This document shows, piece after piece, positions 11,671 through 23,290 of a DNA stretch of 64,000 nt. Source of the stretch: Xiphophorus maculatus. Lineage: Eukaryota; Chordata; Actinopteri; Cyprinodontiformes; Poeciliidae. A program made the translations under genes and the position numbers. The notes beneath the pieces were generated by a model. The model was given only the letters and a program-made list of their open reading frames with translations, searched no databases and was not told the origin of the DNA. The DNA lies in the NCBI RefSeq assembly GCF_002775205.1, contig NC_036459.1, forward strand, positions 476,492 through 540,491. The letters run 5' to 3'. Positions within the stretch are counted from its first letter, which is position 1, and every line of letters begins with the position of its first letter.

Positions 11671-14600
11671 CTGCAGGACCAAAACAAAATAATTAAATAA
11701 AATGAAGTTTAAAAAAATCACCAGGCTGAGTTTCAACTAGACAAACAGCTTGAATCGTTTCTGGAGTCTCAACCAACTGAAGGGAACTAGCTATTGGCTG
11801 TCTTTAAAGTCACTAGATGATGTCATCATCTAATTTGCATATTTGGTGATTTGTGATCGAAGCGGCACTACGACAGAGTATGAGGGTCATACTAAGGGAA
11901 TAAAATTAAATTAAATATTTCAATCTTTTTTTCTCCTACAACTTTATTCTTCTAGTATTTTGACTTTATTCTCATCATTACGACTTTTTTCTGAATTTAA
12001 TCTCGTGTTATTACGACTTTTTTCTGAATTTAATCTCGTGTTATTACGACTTTTTTCTGAATTTAATCTCGTGTTATTACGACTTTTTTCTGAATTTAAT
12101 CTCGTGTTATTACGACTTTTTTCTGAATTTACTCTCGTGTTATTACGACTTTTTTCTGAATTTAATCTCGTGTTATTACGACTTTTTTCTGAATTTACTC
12201 TCATATTATTACGACTTTTTTCTGAATTTAATCTCGTGTTATTACGACTTTTTTCTGAATTTAATCTCGTGTTATTATGACTTTTTTCTCGTACGACTTT
12301 AAGAGACTATTATGACTCTTTTGTTGTACGGATTAATTCTTGTATTATTTCAGCGTTACTGTCGTACAGCTTGATTCTGGTTATTTTATCACATTATTCT
12401 CTAATAATTACGACTTTATTTTCATTGTTTCGACATTATTGTTGTACCACTTTATTCTTGTATAATAACGACTTTCTTCTGGTATTATTTTGACTTTATT
12501 CTTATTCAGCTTTACTCTTGCAATATGATTTTATTCCGACTTTTCCCCTGTAATATTAGAACGTTGTAACCTCAGCAGCATGTGCGATATATCGGTATCG
12601 GCCGATGTTATTGTTGGTCCGTTCATCATCAGCAATAAAGATTTTTATGAACTTTCAGCTGTTAAAGTGACATTTGTTACCAGTTGTAAGAACGAGTCAC
12701 TTCTTCACTCCATTGAATCCAAACAGTGAAATGCAGTGTTGTATAAAGTACTGAAATCTCAGAGTCAAGTAAAAGTACAAGTACCTCTCCAAAATACGAC
12801 TTTGGTAAAAGTCGAAGTCACTGACTGAAATGTTACTTGAGTAAAAGTCTTAAAGTATCTGAAACTTCTTGTACTTAAGTATGGAAATTACTGTAAAAAT
12901 GGATGTACTCAAGTAATGTAATGAAAAGTACAAGTAAAAAGTAAAACAAAGCAAATGCAGTTTGAATGACATTTTTTATATTTTGGTAAACTTGTCAAAT
13001 ACACTTAAAATAATGTACCCAACCAAGTGCAGGCAAAATTAAACCTGCTAATAAATTGTTCCAGTTTTAAAGAGTAGCACATGTTAATGGTTTGTGGTTT
13101 TGAACTTGCATGCCTTTCCTATATTCGTTAAATTGAGTCTAAATTGCTATCGCTATGGCTTCTGTCCCCCGTTGAACTAGGGTGACCAGACGTCCTCTTT
13201 TTCCCGGACATGTCCTACTTTTCAGACCTAAAAAGATGTCCGGGGGGAATTTAAAAATTGTCCGGGATTTTGGTCAATTGCCTCAAAACACATTACATAG
13301 CTTACAGTGCATTATAGGGCACGGCGCTGCGTGTCACGTAATCCCTGAGCCGCGTCAGTGGGCAGCACTCTTCTCTGTTCGTCCCTCCCACCCGGTGTAA
13401 GGTTTTCTGATTTCTGATTTCCCCAACAATGGGAGAAGCGAAACAGGTGTATCCTATTGGAGGTGATGAACAAGCCCAGGCAGGTAGTTCTACCGACTTT
13501 GTTCGGTAGCCTGCTTGCTACTTGCTAATCAGTAGGTGGGGTCAAAACACTTTGTTTCTCTCTCGCGCTTTTTTGTAACGAGTAACTAAACCACACATTG
13601 AAAATGTATCAGAGTAAAAGTACGCAATTAAGTTCGGAAATATAGTGAAGTAAAAGTGAAAGTCATCAAAAATTTTCATACTGCAGGAAAGTATGAAGTA
13701 CTCCAAAATATACTTAAGTAAAGTAGTGAAGTATTTTTACTTCGTTACTATACAACACTGGTGAAATGTGAAAAGGTTTTTTCACATCTTTTTCCTGATG
13801 ATTTTACATTCTGATGAGTCTTAACATAAATAAATGGTAAATACTTTTTTCTCTACAGTTTTTAGTGCTGTAAAATATTTTTGTTGTTCATTCTTTATCT
13901 AAAAAAACAAACAGATTTAGTTTATATCCGTTTTTTCATTAAAAAGTTTAAAGGAAAATGAAACTAATTTGTGTAAACATCAAAAACTACATTTTAAAAA
14001 ATGATAAATCGCATTTTAGGTAACAGAAGACAAATAAATGTATAATGACGCTTTATTTAATTACTGCAGCAAATATAAATTAAAGTGAATTATTGTGGAT
14101 ATGTCTAATCTACGGGATAATTAATTAGTATTAAATACGTTTTGGTCATTTAGAGATTTAATTTTTAAATTAACTTTAAAAGTTTAGAACGAGACAAACA
14201 GTTTGGATGAAGATATAAAACTAAAATAATAATCATCAATTTTATTTATCTTCTCTAAACACTCGGAATAAATAGAAAACTGGACATGAATCAGAGATTA
14301 AAAGCTTTTAGGGAGAAGAAAATGAACAGTTTGCTGATTCATTTTTGTAAAATGTTTCGTTTTGGAAACAAAAGTGCAGATCTTTAACTCACCGCAATAC
14401 AAAAAATCTGATTATTATTTAGAAGCAGAAGCTGTCAGGAGGTCTTATAAAAACATAAACCATCACATTAATCATGCATTTAAAGCTGCTATGGAAGGTA
14501 AAATAAACATTTTGTTGATTTATTTCCATACAAAATTCAGTTTTACAAACTAAAAGCGCTGATCTGGTCAGAGCCTGTCAGACAAGAACCTCAGGAATAA

Positions 14601-15704
14601 AATGTAGAAGAATTTAGCAGCAGGTCGTGAGACGTGTTGGAAAAAACTCAGTCGTTTTCCAGGAATTGAGCTAAATTACAAACAGAAAACTTCAGTAAAT
14701 AAATTAAAACATAAAACAGGAAGTTAAAAGCTGTTATGAGCCTTTACTTTCATTTAAAAACAGAGAAAAAGCGCCAGAGGAATAAAACCATCATTATGAG
14801 ACCCACCGTGCCAGGAGAAGGTTTCGTCCCAAACGGACCACATCTGAACGGTGAAGAACGGAGTCCAGCAAACCACGTAAGCCACCACGATCACGAAAGT
14901 CATCTTGACGGTGCGTAATTTGGCGCGGGAGATGGTGGAGACGCTGCTGACGGAGTTCCTGCCCAGGATCCCGGACCTGCCGCCCGCCGCCGAACCGCCC
15001 GCCGCCGAGCTCTTCCTGCGCGTCTTGCCCTTCAGGTTCCTCCAGATCGTCCTGCAGATGAAGCCGTAGCAGAACACCAGCACGGCCACCGGAACCAGGA
15101 AGATCCCCGCCGTGATCCAGGTGATGTAGGCGCGCAGCCCCCACGGCTCCACGAAGTGACCCCAGCAGTCGTAGACTGCCGAACCGGGCCGAACCTCGCT
15201 GAGGGAGAAGATGAAGTACTGCGGGGAGCTGAGCAACAGGCTGCACGCCCAGCTGCAGCTGATCATAATGTAGGCGCGCTGCGTGGGCTGCTGCAGGCTG
15301 CGCAGCGGGTGGCAGATAGCCACGTAGCGGTCCACGGTCATCATCACCATCATGTAGGTGGAGGCGAACATGCCCAGAACCTGCAGGTGCTTCACGATGC
15401 GGCACAGGAAGTCCGGCCCGTAGAAGCGGAAGGTGACCTCCCAGCAGAGCTGCGGCAGCACCTGGAAGAAGGCGACCACCAGGTCGGCCAGGCTCAGGTG
15501 CTTCATGAACAGGTGCATGCGCGACAGCTTTCTGCGGCTGCGCAGCATGGCCAGCAGGACGCTCAGGTTCCCCGCCACCGCCGCCGCGAACGCCAGGCTC
15601 AGCACCGTGATCTCCAGCTTGGCCACCTCCTCGTTGCGCCCGAACGGGTCGGAGTGGTTGGCGGTCCCGCTGAGGTTCCGCTGCGTGGCGTTGAAGGAGC
15701 GCAT
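11399..15704 (-). CDS. avpr1a: V1a-type arginine vasotocin/vasopressin receptor (GPCR), two coding exons
   Basis: Joining 15704-14807 to 11670-11399 gives 389 residues. The receptor family binds vasotocin/vasopressin at the plasma membrane and signals through Gq to phospholipase C. Seen: three N-glycosylation sequons near the N terminus (N5, N10, N16), seven hydrophobic segments, the [10 protein letters not shown] stretch before TM1 typical of V1a receptors, DRYVAIC after TM3, extracellular cysteines in FLCRIV and YDCWGHF, CWTPFF in TM6, NPWIY in TM7 and a palmitoylation-type CC pair in the tail (LLPCCRRL). The third cytoplasmic loop carries an Ala/Gly/Ser-rich stretch ([15 protein letters not shown]). 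The intron sits between TM6 and TM7, as in the whole vasopressin/oxytocin receptor family. The start is chosen for its strong context GCCACCATGC. V1a is preferred over V1b/V2 by sequence and by the srgap1 neighbour; which teleost V1a ohnolog (aa or ab) is not resolved. Confidence 0.9.
11975..12290. repeat. 33-bp minisatellite in the avpr1a intron
   Basis: About nine nearly identical 33-base units, each made of cgacttttttctgaattta followed by atctcgtgttatta. Because 33 is a multiple of three, the array reads as open frames on both strands (11-residue repeats), but there is no sign it is coding. The unit resembles internal sequence of the dispersed ...tattagggcc... repeat family seen elsewhere in the window. 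Confidence 0.9.
12734..13760. mobile_element. hAT-type non-autonomous DNA transposon with 8-bp target duplication
   Basis: The ends are perfect inverted repeats, CAGTGTTGTATA at 12734 and TATACAACACTG ending at 13760. They are flanked by a perfect 8-bp duplication gtgaaatg (12726-12733 and 13761-13768), the hallmark of hAT insertions. The arms are rich in caagtaaaagtac words. A GC-richer middle (about 13178-13460) starting agggtgaccagacgtcc looks like captured or nested sequence. No intact transposase is present. Confidence 0.85.
14807..15704 (-). CDS. avpr1a: avpr1a coding exon 1 (N terminus to TM6)
   Basis: 898 nt, residues 1-299 plus one base. Translation runs without a break from the ATG at 15704 to [11 protein letters not shown]. 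The splice donor reads CACG|GTGGGT with the intron starting at 14806; the open frame simply reads on into the intron beyond it. The exon is strikingly GC- and CpG-rich compared with its AT-rich surroundings. Confidence 0.92.
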
Positions 15705-15800
15705 GGTGGCGCTCCGGAGAGACGGAGGCGGAGAGGGGACAAACAGCAGGAGACGCGTCTGGGCGCAGCTGGTGCGGGTCTGCCTCTTTTAGAGCTTCCT
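15705..15800 (-). promoter_or_regulatory. possible proximal promoter and 5' UTR of avpr1a
   Basis: Just upstream of the avpr1a start is a GC-rich leader, preceded by a TATA-like CTAAAAG (minus strand, 15792-15786) about 80 bases before the ATG. This spacing would allow a short 5' UTR. It is a motif-based guess; no transcript evidence is available. Confidence 0.3.
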
Positions 15801-15944
15801 CTGGAAACCCCATGCACGCAGGGGCGGTCCTAGCCCGTTTGGTGCCCGGGTCAACATGCTCAGGTTGCCAGTTCTGGCCGTTTCCAGCCCAAAACAACGT
15901 AAAACCCCAAACCGGCCCAGATCTGTTGATACATGGATGTAACC

Positions 15945-16260
15945 AGAGTTGGGTAGGAGCTGGTTACATTTATCTGAGTAACTTTTAGGAAAAAATATGT
16001 TTTCTGAAAAGTATACTTCGCTGCACTTCTGAGTATTTTTATTTGAAGTATTCTTGAGTAAAATGTCTGGATTTTCTCCCCACTGAATGAAAAACAAACC
16101 TGTTATAAACAAACAGCTGTTACAGTTTCATCAGTTTTTCATTAAGAAAAACATTTTTTACCTGACTCTTATTTTTTGCTATTTATACAAATTGGTGGAA
16201 TTTTTATCCTTAAAATACCAAAATTTTCATCTGATTATGTAAGAACAATTTTTTGCAATT
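15945..16260. repeat. dispersed repeat, unclassified (copy 1)
   Basis: Shares ggattttctccccactgaatga and later taaaataccaaaat / gattatgtaa words in the same order with 33500-33760. Confidence 0.5.
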
Positions 16261-17049
16261 TATTTTATGTCCTTCTTTAAATAACATCATAAACATTGTA
16301 TTCATATATTTCTGCCAAAAGGCATTTGTTTGTTTTTTTGAGTCTGTAAACTCCACTTAATGAATAATTGATTACTAAATTAGCTGATTGTTTTAACAAT
16401 CGATTAATTGCTTCAGTTTTAGATGAGAGACACCAGAACCCATGATCCAGACTACCTGAGGGCTCCAGAACCCCAGCAGAACCGCAGGCTGATCTCCTCC
16501 ATGCCACGCCGCATTGATGCAGTAATTCATGCAAACCAGAAACTGGAAGCACAGAAATTACATTTCTAGTTATTGATCTTCTATAATTCATAACTTGTTC
16601 ATTCAGCTCCAGATTCCAGTCAAGAGAAAATGTTTCATCTGCAGAAGCTGGAGCTCTGTAGACAAACAGATTAAATATTGATCATCTTCATAAACACCAG
16701 CAACTGTTGATGTAATCAGCATCTAATCAGCAGATCTACGTCTCGCTCTAAAGCGTCGACAACCAGATAACCTCAGAGGCTCAGCTTGGTTTTTAATCAG
16801 GGAAACCAGCGTCGCTCCTGATGGAGAAGGAAAACTCCTGCAGGCAGAGCAGAAAGCAGATTAAAGTTCCAGCTCTGCCGCCTTTAAGACCAAGACTAAC
16901 TTTTATGAGAGGCGACAACTCCAGAAGTTCTTCAGGGCTTTGGTTTTACACTGGACTGCAGAGAATAACTACAACTTTTCTGAAGAAATGAGCAGTCCAA
17001 GGCTTCCTGCCACAGTGTGTGTACGCTGGAATCCTGCGTACTGATGATA

Positions 17050-17400
17050 AAAAAGTTAGCTAAAATAGTAAGGTTAGCTTAAGTAGCATCACTAGCATGT
17101 GGATGTACATTGACATACTGCATTCAGTATGCTAAATGTGAGCAATACATCAAAAATGAGCTAAAATCCTTAGTCTCTCAGCCAAAATGCTTATTTTAGC
17201 TATAATGCTAACGTTAGCATGAGGGCTATCACTAGTACACAGAGTCACTAGCATGTTGACGCTATCAGTAGGATGCAAGTTATCACTAGCATGTTGTGCA
17301 ACACTGACTTACTCCACTCAGTATGCTAACATTAGTGTATTAGCTAAAATGCTACGGTTACCTTAATGCTATCAGTAGAACATAAAGTAGCTGAAATTGC
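17050..17400. repeat. degenerate tandem repeat
   Basis: The words cactagcatgt, actgcattcagtatgctaa and related forms recur in the same order at roughly 17090-17135 and 17285-17330, with shorter gctaacgttagc-like pieces between. Confidence 0.45.
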
Positions 17401-18279
17401 TTGATTATATCTGAATTTAAATCTTAATAGTTTAACTATTATAAAAGATATTTTGTTTAGATCAGCAGAGGATTGATTTTTATTCTCCTAATAAATGAAA
17501 TAATCATGAAAACGGCCTGTAATAAAGATGATTTGATTATCTGCAAACATTAAAGTGATAAAAATGAGGAAACCCAGGAAAAAATGAAGGATTAAATCTC
17601 TAGACTCACTGATCCTCTTACTGAAGGAGAAATCAAAAATCATTCAAATGAAGGTCAGGGTGTGAAAACTTGTTTCATCAGAACCGACCGTTAAGGAAAA
17701 AAAACAGAAATAAAATTCAACATTGGTGAAACTTCAGCTTTCTATGATTTCATCAGGAAAGAGGGAGTCGAAGCTTTCAGCCTGACGAGGGATTAATAAA
17801 GTCGCTTTTATTTGATTAAAAGCGTTTGATGATTCCTGAAGGAACCCGATGATTTTACTGCTGCAGGAACTTTGGAAACAAAACCAACTGGGTCTTTTAA
17901 ACATCCATAACAGAAAAAAACTTTCCCATTTTATAACAATAATCTGTTTTCACTGGAATATCTACAGATGAAAACTTTAGTTTTACATTTACTTATGAAA
18001 TTTTACTTTATTTTTGTGTTGTAGTTTATACTTTTGTACTCTACCTCAAAAAGGATTTTGTTTTGACTTTCCCTGAAATGATCATTTTTTGCTCTTTATT
18101 TAGGAAAAAACACATTTGTTTTGTTCTATTCTTTGTTTATCTTGTTAAATAACTATTAAACTATGTAATTCATCTTTGTTCAAATTTTTTCTTAAGTTTT
18201 AACAATATAATTCAAGGGTAAAAAACAAAAAAAACACCAAAATGTCAGACGTTTGATATTAAATCAAGCTTACATGAGA

Positions 18280-18600
18280 AATGTATCAGTATTAGCATCG
18301 ATATCAATGTCATAATAAGCAATAAATCAATGAATCGTATGATAAATGAAAGCAAAATCAATCATTTCCATTTGCATTGTTTATTGTTTTTTCTTTTTAC
18401 CAAAAACTGGATGATAAAAGTCTTCAGTTTGTTGCTTTATTTAAGGATAATTTTGTCTCCAGAGACTTTATAATTAATATTATTTGTTGTTTTGTTTATG
18501 TATTTTGGATATTTAAAATATCTTCCAGCTCCGGTGAGAAATATTCATTAGAATTTAAAGTTAATTGATATATGAGAATGTGTTTTTGTAGTATTAGCAG
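18280..18600. repeat. dispersed AT-rich repeat (copy 1)
   Basis: Matches 32290-32600 over catttccatttgcat, ctggatgataaaagtctt, aaggataattttgt and gagaatgtgtt, in the same order and orientation. Confidence 0.6.
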
Positions 18601-19264
18601 ACATGATCTGGTGGGCAGGGCTAATGTTGTGGGCGGGGCCAATCCAGTAGGCGGGGCTAAGCTGTTGGGCGGGGCTAACAGTCAAACCTCTGCAGAAGAG
18701 GACAGCAGCTGATTTTTAGATCTTTGCTGAGGTAGATCAGATCGGCTCCACCTGTCAGCTGATTACTGACCCAACAGTAAGGATAAGTCAACCGGCTGAT
18801 AATTCAATGCACCCCTAACTAGTATTATAACTTCTGGGAAAATTTGTAATCAACTGAGTCTCTTGGTATTTATCTGGTAGAATTTCTTTCCAAAACTACC
18901 TGGTTTGAGACGTGGTTCAGAAACAATCCTGGAGTAACTTTGCTGCATTTCAGCCTCTTAATGTCCAATTTATATGCAGAGCAGAGGAGAGGCGGCTGCC
19001 GGTCAGACGGTTACATAATGTGTTTTGGTCAAACAGTGGTGGGTAATGCTCAGACCTGCCACCACTCACATTTATGCCTCTGCGGTTATGGAGCCGTCAA
19101 AGTTGGCCGGAACTGACAGATAATGGCGGCCGGTATCCGCGGCGATAAGCGATCAGACCCGCCGGGCGGCTGCGTGTGTTTAACACAATCAGCCATTGTG
19201 TCACCGGTTCTGGACCGGTTCTGGTTCCTTTCTGTTAGTTCAGAACACATGCACACAGCGTGTT

Positions 19265-19500
19265 TATGTAACAAATTTTAGATTAAAAAATAAACTGGGA
19301 AAATGCAACATAGCAAAACTTAAAGTAATTTTTTACCAATAAATTGATTTTTCTCTATCTTTTTATTCAATATAGTGAATAAAAAGTTAAAGCTCCTCTT
19401 AAATGATTACTGAACTGACGCATTAGGGCCAAAAAACATGAGAATAAAATTATAATGACTTTATTACTTTATGACTTTACCCTAACCCTTTTTTTTGGTT
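19265..19500 (+). repeat. ~300-bp tandem unit, copy 1 (cut off by the LINE)
   Basis: Starts tttatgtaacaaattttagat and contains cattagggcc at 19421. The same order of words starts again after the LINE at 22733 and at 23041, so this is the first of three tandem units. Confidence 0.6.
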
Positions 19501-19504
19501 TTTT

Positions 19505-22500
19505 TCCCCAAAATGGCGGCGCACGCAGTTGCAGCGGCCCATTGCTCTCTCGGTCGGTGCTATGCTATGATTGGCTGCTTGTGAACGTGTTGATTTGTGT
19601 TCCGTCATGTCGGACAAACAAAATATACAGTCGGGACGATCTCCTGACGATCGGTTCCCGCTACGAACGAGATGTTACAGCTGATTTTCAACGCTTGTTC
19701 AATATTCCGGGGGACATAGCGAGGAGCCCCGGCGCGCCGTGGATTACCATCCCAGCAGGGGGGAAGCGACGGCGGCGTAGAGAGAGAAGGCAGAAGCGGG
19801 GCTGCAGGGCCGGCCTGCTAGCTAGGCTACGGAGGCAACCACACAAACCACCGCTCCCCAGCCTGTTTCTCTCCAACGCCAGATCCCTGGCAAACAAGAT
19901 GGATGAACTGAGACTACAGGCTGCATCTCACAGCGCAGTGAAGGACAGCTGTGTTCTTCTGATCACGGAGACCTGGCTGCATCCAGACGTAGCGGACTCT
20001 GCCATCGAGCTAGCAGGCTACACAGTACAGCGCCACGACAGAACGAAGGACTCCGGTAAGAGCAGAGGAGGAAGCTCTGTGTTTACCTGAACAACACCTG
20101 GTTACTAACACAGCGACTGTCATCAGCCATTGCTCCCCAGACCTGGAGTATGTGACTGTTAGATGCAGACCAATATACCTCCCCAGAGAGTTCACCGTAG
20201 TCATGGTAACCGTAGCATCCCACCGGATGCTAATGCTAAAACAGCTATTGGACTTTTGCATGGCAGCATTAGCAGAGCATCTATCCAGATGCTGTGCACA
20301 TCATAGCGGGGACTTCAACCATGCAGACCTGAAGACAGCGCTCCCCAAATTCCACCAGCATGTAAAGTGTGCTACAAGAGAGGCTAACACTCTGGACAAA
20401 GTCTACTCCAACATCAAGCTAGGCTACAGGGCTAGACCACTTCCTCACCTGGGTCAGTCCGATCACCTGTCCCTGCATTTAATTCCTGCTTATGCCCCCC
20501 TCAGGAAAACTGCTCCAACCATCACCAAACCATCAAATCCTGGCCCCAGGATGCAACACAGCAGCTGCAGGACTGTTTCAACAGGATAAACTGGGATGTT
20601 TTTGAACATCAGGACCTGGAGGTTTTTACAGACAGTGTACTGTGCTACACCAAGAACTGTATTGACACTGTAGCTGTGGATAAACGCATCCGGGTCTTCC
20701 CAAACCAGAAGCCCTGGATGACTCAGGAGGTCCAGCGACTGCTAAAGACCAGGAATGCGCCTTCAGGTCTGGGGACAGGACCGTCTACAGTACAGCCTGA
20801 GCTAACTTGAAGAGCGGCATCAGAATGGCTAAGTCTGACTACAGGAGGAGGATAGAGGGCTACCTTGACAGCAACAACAGCAGGCAGGTGTGGCAGGGAA
20901 TCCAGCATCTCACCAACTACAGGACCAACCTCGCAGCTGCGGAAGGCGACGCCACGCTGGCAGAGGAGCTGAACCTCTTCTTTGCCCGCTTTGAGGTGAA
21001 GCCAACAGAGGCAGCCACACTACACCAAGCGACCCACAACACCACACCCCTCGTTGTAGAGGAACACGAGGTGAGGCGCACACTGCGGGCCGTCAACCCA
21101 AGGAAGGCTGCTGGACCTGATGGCGTCCCTGGACGTGTCCTGAAAGACTGCGCCGATCAGCTGGCTGGAGTCTTCACCAGGATCTTCAACCAGTCCCTAG
21201 CCCTGTCTACAGTCCCATCCTGCCTGAAATCTTCCACCATAGTCCCCATACCCAAGAAACCTCACATCTCCTGCCTCAACGACTACCGGCCAGTGGCACT
21301 AACCCCTGTGGTGACGAAGTGTTTTGAAAAACTGGTCCGGGGTCACATCACAGCACTTCTCCCTCCTGGCTTTGACCACCACCAGTTCGCCTACAGAGCC
21401 AACAGATCCACAGAGGACGCTGTGATCATGGCCCTCCATGCTGCTCTGTCACATCTGGAGCAGCAGGGCAGCTATGTGCAGATGCTCTTTGTAGACTACA
21501 GCTCTGCTTTTAATACCATCCTCCCTCACAGACTGGTGGACAAACTGGGGGACCTGGGCCTCCCTCACTCCACCTGCATGTGGATCCTGAGCTTCCTGAC
21601 CAACCGACAGCAGAGAGTTAGGGTGGGAAAACATACATCCACTGCCCTCAGCCTTAGTACTGGCTCTCCACAGGGCTGTGTGCTGAGCCCCCTGCTCTAT
21701 TGTCTGTACACATACGACTGCACCTCTGCCCACCACAGCAACACCATCATCAAGTTTGCTGATGACACCACAGTGGTGGGGCTCATCTCAGGAGGACGAG
21801 TCCGCCTACAGGGGTGAGGTGGAGCGGCTGGTGGTGTGGTGCAGGGAGAACAATCTGCTCCTCAACAACTCAAAGACAAAAGAACTCATAATAGATTACA
21901 GGAGGAATAAAACGGACATTACACCACTAACCATTGGGGGAAAATGTGTGGAGAGGGTAGCTGATTTCCGTTTCCTGGGGGTCCACATTGAGCAGGGCCT
22001 CACATGGAACATGAACACCTTGGAGCTGATAAAAAAGGCCCAGCAAAGACTGAACTTCCTGAGGGTTCTCAGGAGGAACAGCATCAAGGAGAAGCTGCTG
22101 GTGTCCTTCTACAAGTGCTCCATAGAGAGCATACTGACCTACTGTATCTGCGCCTGGTATAACAGCAGCACTACGGCTCAAAGGAAAGCTCTCCAAAGGG
22201 TTGTGAATACAGCCCAAAAAATCATTGACTGCCCTCTCCCCTCACTGGAGGACCTGCACAGCGACCGCTGTCTAAGAAAAGCACAACACATCACAAAGGA
22301 CACTTCTCACCCCGGACCTTCTCTGTTCACACTGCTGCCTTCAGGCAGAAGATACAGAGCAACCAGAACCAGAACCAACCGTCTCAGAGACAGTTTCTAC
22401 CCGACAGCAATAACTAAACTAAATGCAATCAAAAACAACCATTAATCATCATGAATGATGGATGTGAGAATGTGGCTGTTCTTATTTATTAGTTGTTTTT

Positions 22501-22654
22501 TTGTTTGTTTGTTTGTTTATGTTTTTTACCAGTTATTTGTTATTTCTTACATTGTGTGTGAATTGTGAGACAGTTATTTTTTGTTTTTAAGCTTATGGAC
22601 TGACTGATGGCACCTTTTAAATTTTGTTGTTCTTGTGACAATGACAATAAAGAT

Positions 22655-22730
<76 letters not shown>

Positions 22731-22731
22731 T
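19505..22731 (+). mobile_element. L2/CR1-type LINE, near full length but decayed
   Basis: Plus-strand non-LTR retrotransposon. An endonuclease-type region includes FLSNARSLANKMDELRLQ and LLITETWLHPDV (about 19860-20090). The reverse transcriptase follows at 20807-21817: PKKPHISCLNDYRPVALTP, FVDYSSAFNTILPH, STGSPQGCVLSPLLYCLY and the catalytic FADDTT. A C-terminal part at 21756-22445 ends in LLPSGRRYRATRTRTNRL. Reading frame breaks occur near 20089, 20150, 20585 and 21790, so it cannot encode an intact protein. The 3' end gacaatgacaataaagattt runs into (ATCT)n, the usual tail type for this group. Exact clade (L2, CR1 or Rex1) needs a phylogeny. Confidence 0.85.
22657..22731 (+). repeat. (ATCT)n microsatellite, LINE 3' tail
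   Basis: About 18 units of ATCT directly after the LINE 3' end (aataaagattt). Confidence 0.95.
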
Positions 22732-22732
22732 T

Positions 22733-23290
22733 AACAAATTTAAGATGAAAAACAAGAGGAATACACCAAAACACAATTTAATTTTTTTAATTAAGTTATT
22801 CCTTTCTGACTTTTTTTTACATGAAAACATTTCATATCAAACATAAATTAAAAATATCCCGAGTGAAAAGTAAAATAAATAAATTTATTTTTTAACAGAA
22901 AAAAATCTATTTAACAATGAAGCATTAGGGCCATAATAATGAAAAAAGAGAATAAATTTGAAATAATAGGAGTATAAAGTCATTGTAATATGGGAATGAA
23001 ATCATTATGAGAATAAAGTCATAAAATGATGAATTTATGCACAAATTTAAGATAAAAAATGCATCATTGCACAATTAAAACATTTTTTGTCAGTAAGTTT
23101 ATTTTTTTACATTAAAATGTTTCAGATAAAACTAACTTTAATATAAATAAAAATATTCTTAGTAAAAAGAAAAAGTCTAAATAAAATTAATAATAATTTC
23201 AGTTATTAACAGAAAATATATATATCCTAAGATAGAGTATTAGGGCCATACTAATGAGAAAATAATGTTAAAATTAAATGTTGTAACAAC
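22733..23290 (+). repeat. ~300-bp tandem units, copies 2 and 3
   Basis: Copy 2 starts aacaaatttaagatgaaaaa at 22733 and copy 3 acaaatttaagataaaaaat at 23041. Both then run through ttacatgaaaa/ttacattaaaa, ttaacagaaaa and a tattagggccat word (22923, 23238). Spacing is about 308 bases. Together with copy 1 (19265) they form an array split by the LINE. Confidence 0.65.

Larger units (their letters stand above)
11671..14806 (-). other. avpr1a intron (3136 bp)
   Basis: GT-AG intron between the TM6 and TM7 exons. From left to right it holds an AT-rich stretch, a 33-bp minisatellite (about 11975-12290), further degenerate cgacttt/ttattc-rich sequence to 12560, a hAT-type MITE (12734-13760) and about 1 kb of AT-rich sequence (13769-14806) in which nothing is recognised. 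Confidence 0.85.
15815..19264. other. intergenic sequence upstream of avpr1a
   Basis: Contains a dispersed repeat at about 15945-16260 (shared with 33500-33760), a degenerate array at about 17050-17400 with cactagcatgt and cagtatgctaa words, and a dispersed AT-rich repeat at about 18280-18600 (shared with 32290-32600). A GC-richer, non-repetitive block at about 18940-19260 may be a conserved non-coding element. No gene seen. Confidence 0.45.

Noticed and set aside
11944..12280. Open frames with 11-residue repeats on both strands
   Set aside because: They come from the 33-bp minisatellite (33 is divisible by three); no start context, domain or splice support.
14794..15897. Long overlapping open frames on both strands across avpr1a exon 1 (14794-15897 minus, 15156-15833 plus)
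   Set aside because: They are shadow frames of the GC-rich receptor exon; only the frame from 15704 has the GPCR motifs.
20807..22445. Reverse transcriptase frames as a host gene
   Set aside because: They belong to a decayed LINE with several frame breaks and an (ATCT)n tail.
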